Of a stretch of DNA of 64,000 bases, positions 56,928 to 64,000 are shown in pieces. Within the stretch, counting starts at the first letter, position 1. Every line of letters starts with the position of its first letter. The notes under the pieces are model-generated. The model was given only the letters and a program-made list of their open reading frames with translations. It did no database searches and had not been told where the DNA came from. Source of the DNA: Shewanella psychrotolerans (GTDB taxonomy: Bacteria > Pseudomonadota > Gammaproteobacteria > Enterobacterales > Shewanellaceae); contig NZ_CP080419.1 in the NCBI RefSeq assembly GCF_019457595.1, positions 1,178,001 through 1,242,000 of the forward strand. The letters run 5' to 3'. A program made the translations under genes and the position numbers.

Positions 56928-59900
56928 ATGATTACTGAAGACCAACTAGAACAACAATGCCTCGATTGGTTTAAAGAGCTAGGCTACCAATACCAAAATG
57001 GCTATGACATCGCACCGGATGGTGACACACCCGAGCGTGAAAACTATCAGCAAGTCACGCTAAAGGCGCGGTTAGTGTCTGCATTGGAAACGTTGAACCC
57101 TAATGTACCGAGTGAAACCTTAACCGAAGTGGCGAAAACCGTTGCCACACCGCTAACGCCAATCCTGATCAAAAACAACAAAGCTTTTCACCAATATTTA
57201 ATCGAAGGTGTGCCTGTTGAATACTCGGTAATGGAGCACGACCAATGGGTAACCAAGCATACTCATGTTCGATTAATTGACTTTGATGACCGCGAGAATA
57301 ACGAATTCTTAGTGGTCAATCAGTTCACCATTACGGGCACCAAAGTCAATCGTAGACCAGATGTGATTGTTTTTATCAATGGATTGCCGATGGCGGTCAT
57401 CGAACTGAAAAACCCCGCCGATGATCACGCCGACATTTGGAATGCTTACAATCAAATTCAAACTTACAAAGAAGAAATCGCAGACCTCTTTGTGTTCAAC
57501 GAGGCGTTGGTCATTTCTGATGGTTGGACAGCGCGAGTCGGTTCGCTTACCGCGAACAAAGAGCGCTTCTTGCCTTGGAAGACGATAGAGAGTGAAGACG
57601 ATAAGCCACTACTCGAATTTCAATTAGAGACCATGGTGCGTGGCTTCTTTAAACCAGAATTGCTGCTCGATTACATTCGCTACTTCGTATTGTTCGAAAA
57701 TGATGGCGACAAGATCATCAAAAAAATCGCGGGATATCACCAATTCCATGCCGTCCGAGCTGCTGTTAAGGCAACCGTCACGGCTGCCACTACGTCTGAC
57801 CAAGTTACTGAGCTACAGGCAAATTACGCCAATACCGTGGTGCCCGGAAGTAAAAAAGCTGGCGTGGTTTGGCATACACAAGGCAGTGGAAAGAGCATTT
57901 CGATGGTCTGCTACGCGAGTAAATTGCTGCAACAACCAGAGATGAATAACCCAACCTTAGTGGTGGTGACTGACCGTAATGACTTAGACGGCCAGCTATT
58001 TAACACCTTCACCATGGCGCAAGAAACATTGAAGCAAATCCCTCAACAGGCTGAAGATCGTGATTCATTACGCGATTTACTTCTTAATCGTCAGTCCGGT
58101 GGCATTATCTTCACAACCGTACAAAAGTTTGCGTTGCTCGATGAAGAAATGGCACATCCGATCCTTTCTGAGCGCTCGAATATAGTAGTTGTTTCAGATG
58201 AGGCCCACCGCAGTCAGTATGGCAACAAAGCTCGTCTTGTTGATGTCAAAGACGAGGATGGCAATGTGATTGATCAGCGTTATGTCTATGGCTACTCAAA
58301 GTATATGCGTGACGCGCTACCAAATGCGGCCTTTATTGGTTTCACGGGTACACCGATATCGATGGATGATAAAGATACTCGCGGTGTGTTTGGTGATTAT
58401 GTCTCTATTTACGATATTCAAGATGCGGTCGATGATGGCGCAACTGTGCCGATTTATTACGAATCTCGCTTAGCCAAGCTCGATATTAATCAAGATGAAA
58501 TCGAAGCACTTAACGATCAGGTTGAAGAAGAAATTGGCGAAGATGAAGAAACTGAAAGTCGCGAGAAAATAAAATCGCAGTGGTCTGCACTAGAAAAGCT
58601 TGTCGGTGCGGAGCCAAGAATCCAGCAGGTTGCGCAAGATCTGGTTGAGCACTTTACCACTCGTTGTGAAACCTTTCCGGGCAAGGCAATGATTGTTGCC
58701 ATGAGTCGCGAGATTTGTGTGGATTTATACGATGCCATTGTAGCTATCAAACCCGAATGGCATAGCGAAGATCCAAACAAGGGTGCAATTAAAATTGTCA
58801 TGACAGGCAGCGCCGCCGACAAAGCCAAAATGCAGCCTCATATCCATGATAAGAAGACCAAGAAGCTTTTCGAGAAACGTTATAAAGACACCAGTGATGA
58901 ACTGCAATTAGTCATTGTCCGTGATATGTGGCTAACAGGTTTTGATGCGCCTTGTTGTCATACTATGTATATCGATAAGCCAATGAAAGGCCATAACCTG
59001 ATGCAGGCGATAGCGCGTGTGAACCGTGTGTTTAAGGATAAGCCCGGAGGTTTAGTTGTCGACTATATTGGTATTGCCAATGAACTTAAAAACGCACTCA
59101 AAACCTACACCAATAGCCAAGGTAAAGGGCAACCAACCGTTGATACTGCTGAGGCATTTTCTGTGCTGATGGAAAAGGTTGATATCGTTCGCGGTATGTT
59201 TGCCACGCCAGTTGATGGCCACACGTTCAACTATCGTCCGGATTTTGAAACCAAACCATTGCAATTGCTTCCGGGAGCCGTGAACCATATATCTGGTCTC
59301 TCACACCGCAACAGCAAAGGTGAAGAAGCTCGTGATGGTAAACGGCGTTTTCTTGATGTCATGGCAGCATTGATGAAAGCCTTCTCTCTGTGCAGCACGT
59401 TGGACGAAGTGAATGGCTATCGCGATGAGATTGCCTTCTATAGCGCAATCAAAACCGCATTTTTAAAGCACTCAACAGTGGATAAAAAACGCAGCGATGA
59501 ACAGCGCAATTCTGCCTTACGCCAGATCTTAAATAATGCAGTGGTGGCAGATGGTGTGGACGATATCTTTAAAACGGTTGGTTTAGATAAACCGAATATT
59601 GGCTTGCTCTCTCCTGAGTTTTTGGAAGATGTTGCCAATATGAAAGAGAAGAATTTAGCAGTCGAACTGCTAGAAAAACTCCTGCGCGACGAAGTGAAAG
59701 CAAGAATGAAAAACGATGTGGTACAGGAGAAGAAATATTCCGACCGTATTATGTCGACTTTGCAGAAATACCATAATCGCAACATTGAAACCGCGCAGGT
59801 AATTGAAGAGCTGATCCAGTGGGCTAAAGAGATGCAGGTAGACGCTGAGATGATGGATAAGCTCAACCTATCTACTGATGAAATAGCGTTTTACCGTGCA

Positions 59901-60155
59901 TTGGTCACCAACGAAGCTTCTGTCCGCACCCTAGGTGACGATAACCTACGCCAACTAGCTATTGAACTCACTCACCAACTGCGTAAGTCCGCTACTGTAG
60001 ACTGGCAAAAACGCGATAGTGTACGAGCACGGATGCGCAACCTTGTGCGTCGATTGCTTCGTCGCTGGAAATATCCACCTGATGCTGCAGAAGCCGCTAT
60101 TAAGCTTGTTTTGGAGCAAGCGGAAGTATTGGCTGATAGATGGCATGCAGCATGA
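56928..60155 (+). CDS. hsdR: Type I restriction endonuclease subunit HsdR
   Basis: This is a 1075-residue restriction and translocation motor. The N-terminal nuclease domain has RPDVIVFINGLPMAVIELK (~143-161; Asp...Glu-X-Lys). The helicase part has Walker A HTQGSGKS (~316-323), DEAHRSQ (~424), GFTGTPI and the late motif QAIARVNRVF. A C-terminal helical domain follows. It cuts unmodified DNA far from the recognition site after ATP-driven translocation. AAGGATAAAGGC precedes the ATG. All catalytic motifs are intact, so the system may be active. Confidence 0.96.
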   Translation: MITEDQLEQQCLDWFKELGYQYQNGYDIAPDGDTPERENYQQVTLKARLVSALETLNPNVPSETLTEVAKTVATPLTPILIKNNKAFHQYLIEGVPVEYSVMEHDQWVTKHTHVRLIDFDDRENNEFLVVNQFTITGTKVNRRPDVIVFINGLPMAVIELKNPADDHADIWNAYNQIQTYKEEIADLFVFNEALVISDGWTARVGSLTANKERFLPWKTIESEDDKPLLEFQLETMVRGFFKPELLLDYIRYFVLFENDGDKIIKKIAGYHQFHAVRAAVKATVTAATTSDQVTELQANYANTVVPGSKKAGVVWHTQGSGKSISMVCYASKLLQQPEMNNPTLVVVTDRNDLDGQLFNTFTMAQETLKQIPQQAEDRDSLRDLLLNRQSGGIIFTTVQKFALLDEEMAHPILSERSNIVVVSDEAHRSQYGNKARLVDVKDEDGNVIDQRYVYGYSKYMRDALPNAAFIGFTGTPISMDDKDTRGVFGDYVSIYDIQDAVDDGATVPIYYESRLAKLDINQDEIEALNDQVEEEIGEDEETESREKIKSQWSALEKLVGAEPRIQQVAQDLVEHFTTRCETFPGKAMIVAMSREICVDLYDAIVAIKPEWHSEDPNKGAIKIVMTGSAADKAKMQPHIHDKKTKKLFEKRYKDTSDELQLVIVRDMWLTGFDAPCCHTMYIDKPMKGHNLMQAIARVNRVFKDKPGGLVVDYIGIANELKNALKTYTNSQGKGQPTVDTAEAFSVLMEKVDIVRGMFATPVDGHTFNYRPDFETKPLQLLPGAVNHISGLSHRNSKGEEARDGKRRFLDVMAALMKAFSLCSTLDEVNGYRDEIAFYSAIKTAFLKHSTVDKKRSDEQRNSALRQILNNAVVADGVDDIFKTVGLDKPNIGLLSPEFLEDVANMKEKNLAVELLEKLLRDEVKARMKNDVVQEKKYSDRIMSTLQKYHNRNIETAQVIEELIQWAKEMQVDAEMMDKLNLSTDEIAFYRALVTNEASVRTLGDDNLRQLAIELTHQLRKSATVDWQKRDSVRARMRNLVRRLLRRWKYPPDAAEAAIKLVLEQAEVLADRWHAA

Positions 60156-60214
60156 TTTTTTATTCGAGACAAAGCCCCTTGAAAGCTCCTTGATTATTCA
60201 AAGATATTTATGAT

Positions 60215-60769
60215 TTAAAGTGAACGTGAACAACCAAAGCTTTTGGTTTGGGCTGCTCGTTTATCCTTGTCTTTTCCTTTAGCAAAATAACTTACTCTAA
60301 ACAGCAACTGTTCTAGTCTTGTGAGATCATTTCTAGTTACTAGGTAGTACATATTTTTTGGGTAATAAATGGTTCCACTCATATCGCTCCAAATCCGCTT
60401 ACACACTTGAGATACCTTATGAGGATGATTAACTACCTGACCGTTGAGTAATAACAAGATGTGAAAGTGGGGGGAATCTGCTGCTGCTTGTTCTCGTACC
60501 CATGCGTATTTCATATCAACCCCTGCATATTTTGCATTGAGCTGTTTGTTTAATCTTCTAAAAAATACTGTCATTCGTTTGTTGTTATCAACGTAGCTTG
60601 GTTGATGTAAGTCGTAGCGAATAGCTAATATGCGGTAATGGTCAGCTTGATAATTAAATATGAGTTTGAAAAGAGAGCTGATTATATTGAGAGCACAACC
60701 TGAGGGCTTGTTATTAATTTTCCAATCATTGCCTGCATAGTGATAATAATCAGCATAAGTAATGAACAT
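60215..60769 (-). CDS. Inovirus Gp2 / YagK-YfjJ-type putative replication protein
   Basis: This 184-residue basic protein contains SPHFHILLLLNG, a His-X-His (HUH-like) motif at ~118-128, and a Tyr-rich region downstream (GTIYYPKNMYYLV, FRVSYFAK). This pattern fits the YagK/YfjJ C-terminal family found in P4-like satellites and some filamentous phages and thought to act in rolling-circle-type replication. Family assignment is from motif pattern; whether this copy works is not known. Confidence 0.75.
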   Translation of the reverse strand: MFITYADYYHYAGNDWKINNKPSGCALNIISSLFKLIFNYQADHYRILAIRYDLHQPSYVDNNKRMTVFFRRLNKQLNAKYAGVDMKYAWVREQAAADSPHFHILLLLNGQVVNHPHKVSQVCKRIWSDMSGTIYYPKNMYYLVTRNDLTRLEQLLFRVSYFAKGKDKDKRAAQTKSFGCSRSL

Positions 60770-61025
60770 TGACCTGTTTCCATATTATGACTGCGTTAAA
60801 TGAGTTATGAGGTTTAAAGCAGATATTATTAATATCCCCAAGTTGGCCGATGTTCATCTATCGCTAGAAGCCCATTGCTGTGTGGCTTTTAGCTATTTGA
60901 TTTTTCAAACTGAGGGGTTAAATACCTATTGAAGTGCTTGAGAACAGCCGCTAGTGTCCGAATAGCGATAATATGACATCCATGTCAAAGACTCTGGCTG
61001 ACTGCTTTTAGCAATATGTATAGCG
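60770..61025. other. Intergenic region between the Gp2-like and AlpA-like genes
   Basis: No coding frame or clear repeat is visible. It lies upstream of the reverse-strand Gp2-like gene and may hold its promoter and an AlpA site. Confidence 0.35.
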
Positions 61026-61289
61026 TTATAGCCTTAAAGATGCCCAAACTTCTTTACGTTGCAGGGTTAACTTTTTAACTATCAGTGTAAGCTCGCTATC
61101 AGTTTGACCTGCAGCTAAAGCTAAGAGGATGTGTTGAATTTCATCTTCGAACCAACCAACGGCTCTTCCTGATAACCTGAAAGGTGGCGGAATAAGTCCT
61201 GCATTAATTCGTTCGTGTAACGTGCTTTTGCTTATTCCTAGCATAAGCTTAGCTTCGTTCTTGCGAACAATTCTTTTGACTTCAGACAT
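61026..61289 (-). CDS. AlpA-family transcriptional regulator
   Basis: This is an 87-residue protein with a MerR-like helix-turn-helix: IVRKNEAKLMLGISKSTLHERINAGLIPPPFRLSGRAVGWFEDEIQHIL. This is the standard AlpA/excisionase signature (single domain, GRAVGW wing). AlpA proteins activate the integrase gene or act as excision factors in P4-like elements. AGGAG lies upstream of the ATG. Confidence 0.92.
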   Translation of the reverse strand: MSEVKRIVRKNEAKLMLGISKSTLHERINAGLIPPPFRLSGRAVGWFEDEIQHILLALAAGQTDSELTLIVKKLTLQRKEVWASLRL

Positions 61290-61398
61290 GATTAAACTCC
61301 TTAATGAGCGTTATTGATTTACTTCGGAATCATCATGCCAAGTAAGTTAGTTTTGAGCAGGTATAAAACCGCAGAAAAAAATTACAGTTTTATACTTG

Positions 61399-62157
61399 CT
61401 ATTTGTCTGTGGTTTCAGGTGGGGAGGATAAATATGTTTTATTTCCGTCTTCATCAATCATAATTAATACTGGGTATTTCAGCTTTTTACCTGTTTTTAA
61501 GTTGGCTTTCTGACACTCATTCCACCAACTCTTGACGTTTTCTGGTGCGAGGATTGTAGCTTCGTTGTCGGAAGTACTCATAAATAAAATAGCTACAAAG
61601 TTTAAAAAACACTGACTTGCACTGTGTTGATCTTCCGGGTGTTTTTGAGCCCAAATACTGCGTAATCCAGATAGGATTCGTTCTTTACCTGTTGTTTGTA
61701 TGACCTCCATTAAACAGTCGTGGTACTGAATGAACATCGGTTGTTTAATTGTTTCAAGGTAGTGTTCTAGTGCTAAGTCTAGGCTACTTAAGTTTTCTAG
61801 CAGTTGCTGTTCTGCAAGACTAGGATCAGGAGGTGTAGAGCTTTCTATATATGGAAAGCCTTCAATAAGGCTCGGTTTTGATGAATCGTTAAATTGATTT
61901 TTGAGATGGTTTAATTCTAAGGTTATTGCTGGTGCTGAGCTGGTAAGATTTGTAAGTACTTTTTTTATTTTATCAATACTTTTTTTGATGTTACTTACTT
62001 TTTCAAATGCGTCATTTACTTCATTTATTGACCATGGGTTAGACATTACCCATGAGCGTAAGCGGTCAATTTCGGCGTCATTGAAGCCATATTGATGTAA
62101 AGTATCGCGGTCAGTTGCATGAATTGAACTGTTTTTTAACTTTGCTCTATTCGTCAT
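61399..62157 (-). CDS. Hypothetical protein of the integrated element
   Basis: This is a 252-residue soluble, mostly helical protein that I do not recognise. A heptad-like stretch (VSNIKKSIDKIKKVLTNL) lies at ~50-70 and a helical middle (LLENLSSLDLALEHYLETIKQPMFIQYHDCLMEVI) follows. The C-terminus is beta-like (KYPVLIMIDEDGNKTYLSSPPE). It lies between the AlpA-like gene and the integrase on the same strand, so it belongs to the element backbone rather than the restriction cargo. Confidence 0.75.
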   Translation of the reverse strand: MTNRAKLKNSSIHATDRDTLHQYGFNDAEIDRLRSWVMSNPWSINEVNDAFEKVSNIKKSIDKIKKVLTNLTSSAPAITLELNHLKNQFNDSSKPSLIEGFPYIESSTPPDPSLAEQQLLENLSSLDLALEHYLETIKQPMFIQYHDCLMEVIQTTGKERILSGLRSIWAQKHPEDQHSASQCFLNFVAILFMSTSDNEATILAPENVKSWWNECQKANLKTGKKLKYPVLIMIDEDGNKTYLSSPPETTDK

Positions 62158-62216
62158 TGCTCTTCCTAAGCTATCTCTTTGTTACTTTTGTGTATTTCGA
62201 AATATTGAATGTCTCA

Positions 62217-63464
62217 CTATTTGCCAACTAACTTTAAGTTTTTGTTGTTATGCGAAAGACTAAAGTTACCGTTGGCAGCTTGAATAATATGTTCACTCCA
62301 CCAAGCCATCATGACTCTTCTTCTTTCCAAATAAACGCTGCGATTATAAGCACTGCGAACCTGATTTTTGTCGGTGTGCGCTAGCGCGGCCTCTATAACA
62401 TCAGGATCGAAACCTTGTTCGTTAAGCGTTGTACTCGCTAGTGACCTAAAACCGTGCGCGGTTGTGCGACCTTTGAGTTGCATACGAATCAAAGAAGCAT
62501 TTGCTGTTTGCTCGCTGTAATGGGTTTTAGGGTTTCGGCTTGCTGGGAATAAATATTCGCGATGTCCACTTATTGGTCTGAGTATTTCAAGTAACCTAAT
62601 GGTTTCATCGGTTAGTGGGATTTGATGAGCACGGCGCATTTTCATTTTGCTGGCTGGAATAGTCCAAAGCCGATTTTCCATGTCAATTTCATCCCACCTT
62701 GCGCTAGCGGCTTCGTTAGGCCTGGTCATGGTATGAAGTTGCCATTCAAGTAACAGCCTAGTTAACCTTTGAATACTCGCGTTTGCTATGGCTTGCATTA
62801 GCTCGGGTAGTTCATGAGGCTGCATCGCCGATAGGTGATTTTTCTTCGGCTGCTTAAATACGGCTTTTATACCACTTAATGGGTTCGCGTGGATCAAGCC
62901 TGTGTTTACTGCAAAAACCATTATTTCATTCAGGCGCTGGCATAAGCGTTTCACTGTATCTAAATGTCCTTTGGCTTCTATCGTCCGAAGGATTGTAATG
63001 ACTTTCGGCGCAGTAATTTGGCTAATTGGGATTTTGCCTAAGTCGGGAAAAATATGCAGTTCGAGAGAACTCCAAGTCTTCGCTGCATGTTTTTCAGTTA
63101 CAGCTTCTTTTTTACACTCCATCCAATCTTTGGCGACATTGATAAGTGTGTGCTCAATGATGGCTGCTTTTTTAGCTATTTGGTCTTCGCGATGAGCTTT
63201 TGGATCTATATCTTCAGCTAGCAATTCTCTGGCTGAAACGGCTTTTTTTCGTGCAAGAGCAAGCGACACAGTGGGATAGGAGCCTAGGCCTAAATTATTA
63301 CGTTTCTTAGTAAGAGGGTGGGCGTAGTTGAAAAGCCAAAGTTTCGAGCCGTTCGGTTTAATGCGCAATCTTAAACCATGACCATCGAATAGGTGATATT
63401 CCTTATCTCGAGGTTTCGCGTTCTTAACTTCTGTGTCACTTAATTGGGTAGTCTGCTTAGCCAT
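62217..63464 (-). CDS. P4-type tyrosine integrase
   Basis: This is a 415-residue recombinase. The N-terminal arm-binding domain (DUF4102) reads LSDTEVKNAKPRDKEYHLFDGHGLRLRIKPNGSKLWLFNY. The core-binding domain is in the middle. The catalytic domain has Arg in HTMTRPNEAASARWDEID, HGFRSLAST (H-X-X-R) and HTDKNQVRSAYNRS with the nucleophilic Tyr. Integrases of this type target the 3' ends of tRNA and tmRNA genes, and an ssrA 3' end lies 177 bp upstream. All key residues are present. Confidence 0.95.
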   Translation of the reverse strand: MAKQTTQLSDTEVKNAKPRDKEYHLFDGHGLRLRIKPNGSKLWLFNYAHPLTKKRNNLGLGSYPTVSLALARKKAVSARELLAEDIDPKAHREDQIAKKAAIIEHTLINVAKDWMECKKEAVTEKHAAKTWSSLELHIFPDLGKIPISQITAPKVITILRTIEAKGHLDTVKRLCQRLNEIMVFAVNTGLIHANPLSGIKAVFKQPKKNHLSAMQPHELPELMQAIANASIQRLTRLLLEWQLHTMTRPNEAASARWDEIDMENRLWTIPASKMKMRRAHQIPLTDETIRLLEILRPISGHREYLFPASRNPKTHYSEQTANASLIRMQLKGRTTAHGFRSLASTTLNEQGFDPDVIEAALAHTDKNQVRSAYNRSVYLERRRVMMAWWSEHIIQAANGNFSLSHNNKNLKLVGK

Positions 63465-63468
63465 ATTA

Positions 63469-63503
63469 GGTACACCGTAGAGTGTGTGTACCTTCAGTGT
63501 ACC
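63469..63503. repeat. GTGTACC cluster upstream of the integrase
   Basis: GGTACAC (63469-63475, inverted), GTGTACC (63486-63492) and GTGTACC (63497-63503) lie 5-40 bp upstream of the integrase start. They match the pair at 52144-52162 and are probably arm sites that also let the integrase repress itself. Confidence 0.65.
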
Positions 63504-63603
63504 CGCCGATGTATCTATTGCAACCGGATATTATTGGACTGAAAAAGTCCTTGCTGAAAGAAGGTGTTTTTGTAAGTTATTGATTTTATGTTTTTAAAGG
63601 CAG

Positions 63604-63628
63604 AAAAAAAGACGTCCTAGGACGTCTT
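63604..63628 (-). terminator. Terminator following the ssrA 3' fragment
   Basis: AAGACGTCCTAGGACGTCTT is a perfect palindrome; on the reverse strand it is followed by a T7 tract. It stands 13 nt after the CCA of the ssrA fragment, which is where the terminator of an intact ssrA would be. Confidence 0.85.
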
Positions 63629-63640
63629 CGTTTCTGTTAT

Positions 63641-63687
63641 TGGTGGAGGCGGCGGGGCTCGAACCCGCGTCCAAAAAGCCTACATTC
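63641..63687 (-). other. 3' end of ssrA (tmRNA), attachment-site remnant
   Basis: On the reverse strand this reads GAATGTAGG, then GGACGCGGGTTCGAGCCCCG and CCGCCTCCACCA, the conserved tmRNA 3' end with T-arm, acceptor strand and CCA. Sequence beyond 63688 does not continue into tmRNA: no tag reading frame or pseudoknot region is seen up to the window edge. It is therefore an att core copy, not a working gene. Confidence 0.82.
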
Positions 63688-63798
63688 TAGTGGTGGGGTA
63701 GTGAAATCAACAAGTTATATTAATTTCAATAAGTTAAAAGATGTATGTTAATCCATTTTTGTTGCTGTGGTCTGGCTGCGTGGGCAATTTGTGGGCAT

Positions 63799-64000
63799 TT
63801 ATGTAGACGGTAAAAATACTTCAAAATCGATCCAATGCTTTTTCTTTAATTGCTTTAGTAAAGGAGCATATTTTTCATTGCAAAATTTTATTTCAAGACT
63901 ATTTGGAGTTTGTTGGTTTAATTCGTTTAGGTATCTTTGCAGTAACAAAACTTGAGCTACAAGTAAGGTTGTACGACTATATGATTTTTCATCGTGACCA
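63799..64000 (-). CDS. C-terminal end of an unknown protein (cut by window edge)
   Basis: The reverse strand is open from the window edge to a TAA at 63799-63801, giving 66 residues that include HDEKSYSRTTLLVAQVLLLQ and end LKQLKKKHWIDFEVFLPST. The reading is basic and helical, with ordinary codons. No family is recognised. It lies beyond the ssrA fragment and so probably belongs to a second integrated element. Confidence 0.6.
   Translation of the reverse strand, partial: GHDEKSYSRTTLLVAQVLLLQRYLNELNQQTPNSLEIKFCNEKYAPLLKQLKKKHWIDFEVFLPST

Larger units (their letters stand above)
52066..63687. mobile_element. Integrated P4-type element carrying a type I restriction system
   Basis: The interval holds an integrase, an AlpA-like regulator, a Gp2/YagK-like protein, hsd genes and an orphan nuclease-like gene. 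The right end is an ssrA 3' fragment. GTGTACC heptamers lie just inside both ends. The left limit is approximate: GTTGGGGCGGCG at 52069 weakly resembles GGTGGAGGCGGCG of the ssrA end, but the match is short. Confidence 0.6.

Noticed and set aside
63641-63687. A functional ssrA (tmRNA) gene
   Set aside because: Only the last ~47 nt match; the tRNA-like 5' part, tag reading frame and pseudoknots are absent from the following 300 bp.
63767-63955. Plus-strand frame of 62 codons near the right edge
   Set aside because: It lies over a longer reverse-strand reading that runs off the window with better amino acid composition; no ribosome site is seen.

Overview
The window reads as chromosome of a Shewanella-like gammaproteobacterium. 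The first 23.5 kb holds the order barA, rlmD, relA, mazG, pyrG, eno, ftsB, ispD, ispF, truD, surE, pcm, nlpD, rpoS, mutS, recA, recX, alaS, csrA, then a Ser/Arg tRNA cluster. Further support comes from an oadGAB sodium pump, a perfect FNR/EtrA-type box and many small lipoproteins. The genus is an inference from gene order and protein sequence; no database was searched.

Region 1 (1-23.5 kb) is core housekeeping: stringent response (relA), nucleotide supply and cleanup (mazG, pyrG), glycolysis (eno), division (ftsB), isoprenoids (ispDF), RNA modification (rlmD, truD), stationary phase and repair (surE-pcm-nlpD-rpoS, mutS, recA-recX behind a LexA box), alaS and csrA. BarA, the sensor upstream of the Csr system, is cut by the left edge. 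Six tRNA genes follow: Ser-Arg-Arg-Arg-Arg-Ser.

Region 2 (23.5-52 kb) is more mosaic. A broken IS630-family element sits between two 136-bp direct repeats. The ends of those repeats resemble a family of small TA-flanked inverted-repeat elements with copies near 24.9, 37.1, 38.1 and 44.9 kb. Between them lie oadGAB, a dicarboxylate/glutamate symporter, an M16 peptidase lipoprotein, gshA, a stand-alone purE paralogue, an ECF sigma/anti-sigma pair, a large tricorn-like protease, OsmC/Ohr/DoxX stress genes and a ribosome hibernation factor. A LysR regulator is divergent from an operon that joins an SbtA-type bicarbonate permease to purE-purK, the two steps that use bicarbonate in purine synthesis.

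Region 3 (about 52.05-63.69 kb) is an integrated element. It carries an orphan PD-(D/E)XK-like protein, a type I restriction-modification operon (hsdM-hsdS-hrgA-like-hsdR), a Gp2/YagK-like putative replication protein, an AlpA-type regulator, an unrecognised 252-residue protein and a P4-type integrase. A heptamer GTGTACC is clustered at both ends, as expected for integrase arm sites. Beyond the integrase is only the last ~47 nt of an ssrA (tmRNA) gene and a terminator. Unrelated sequence with the tail of another gene follows, which suggests that a second element lies to the right, between this one and the intact ssrA.
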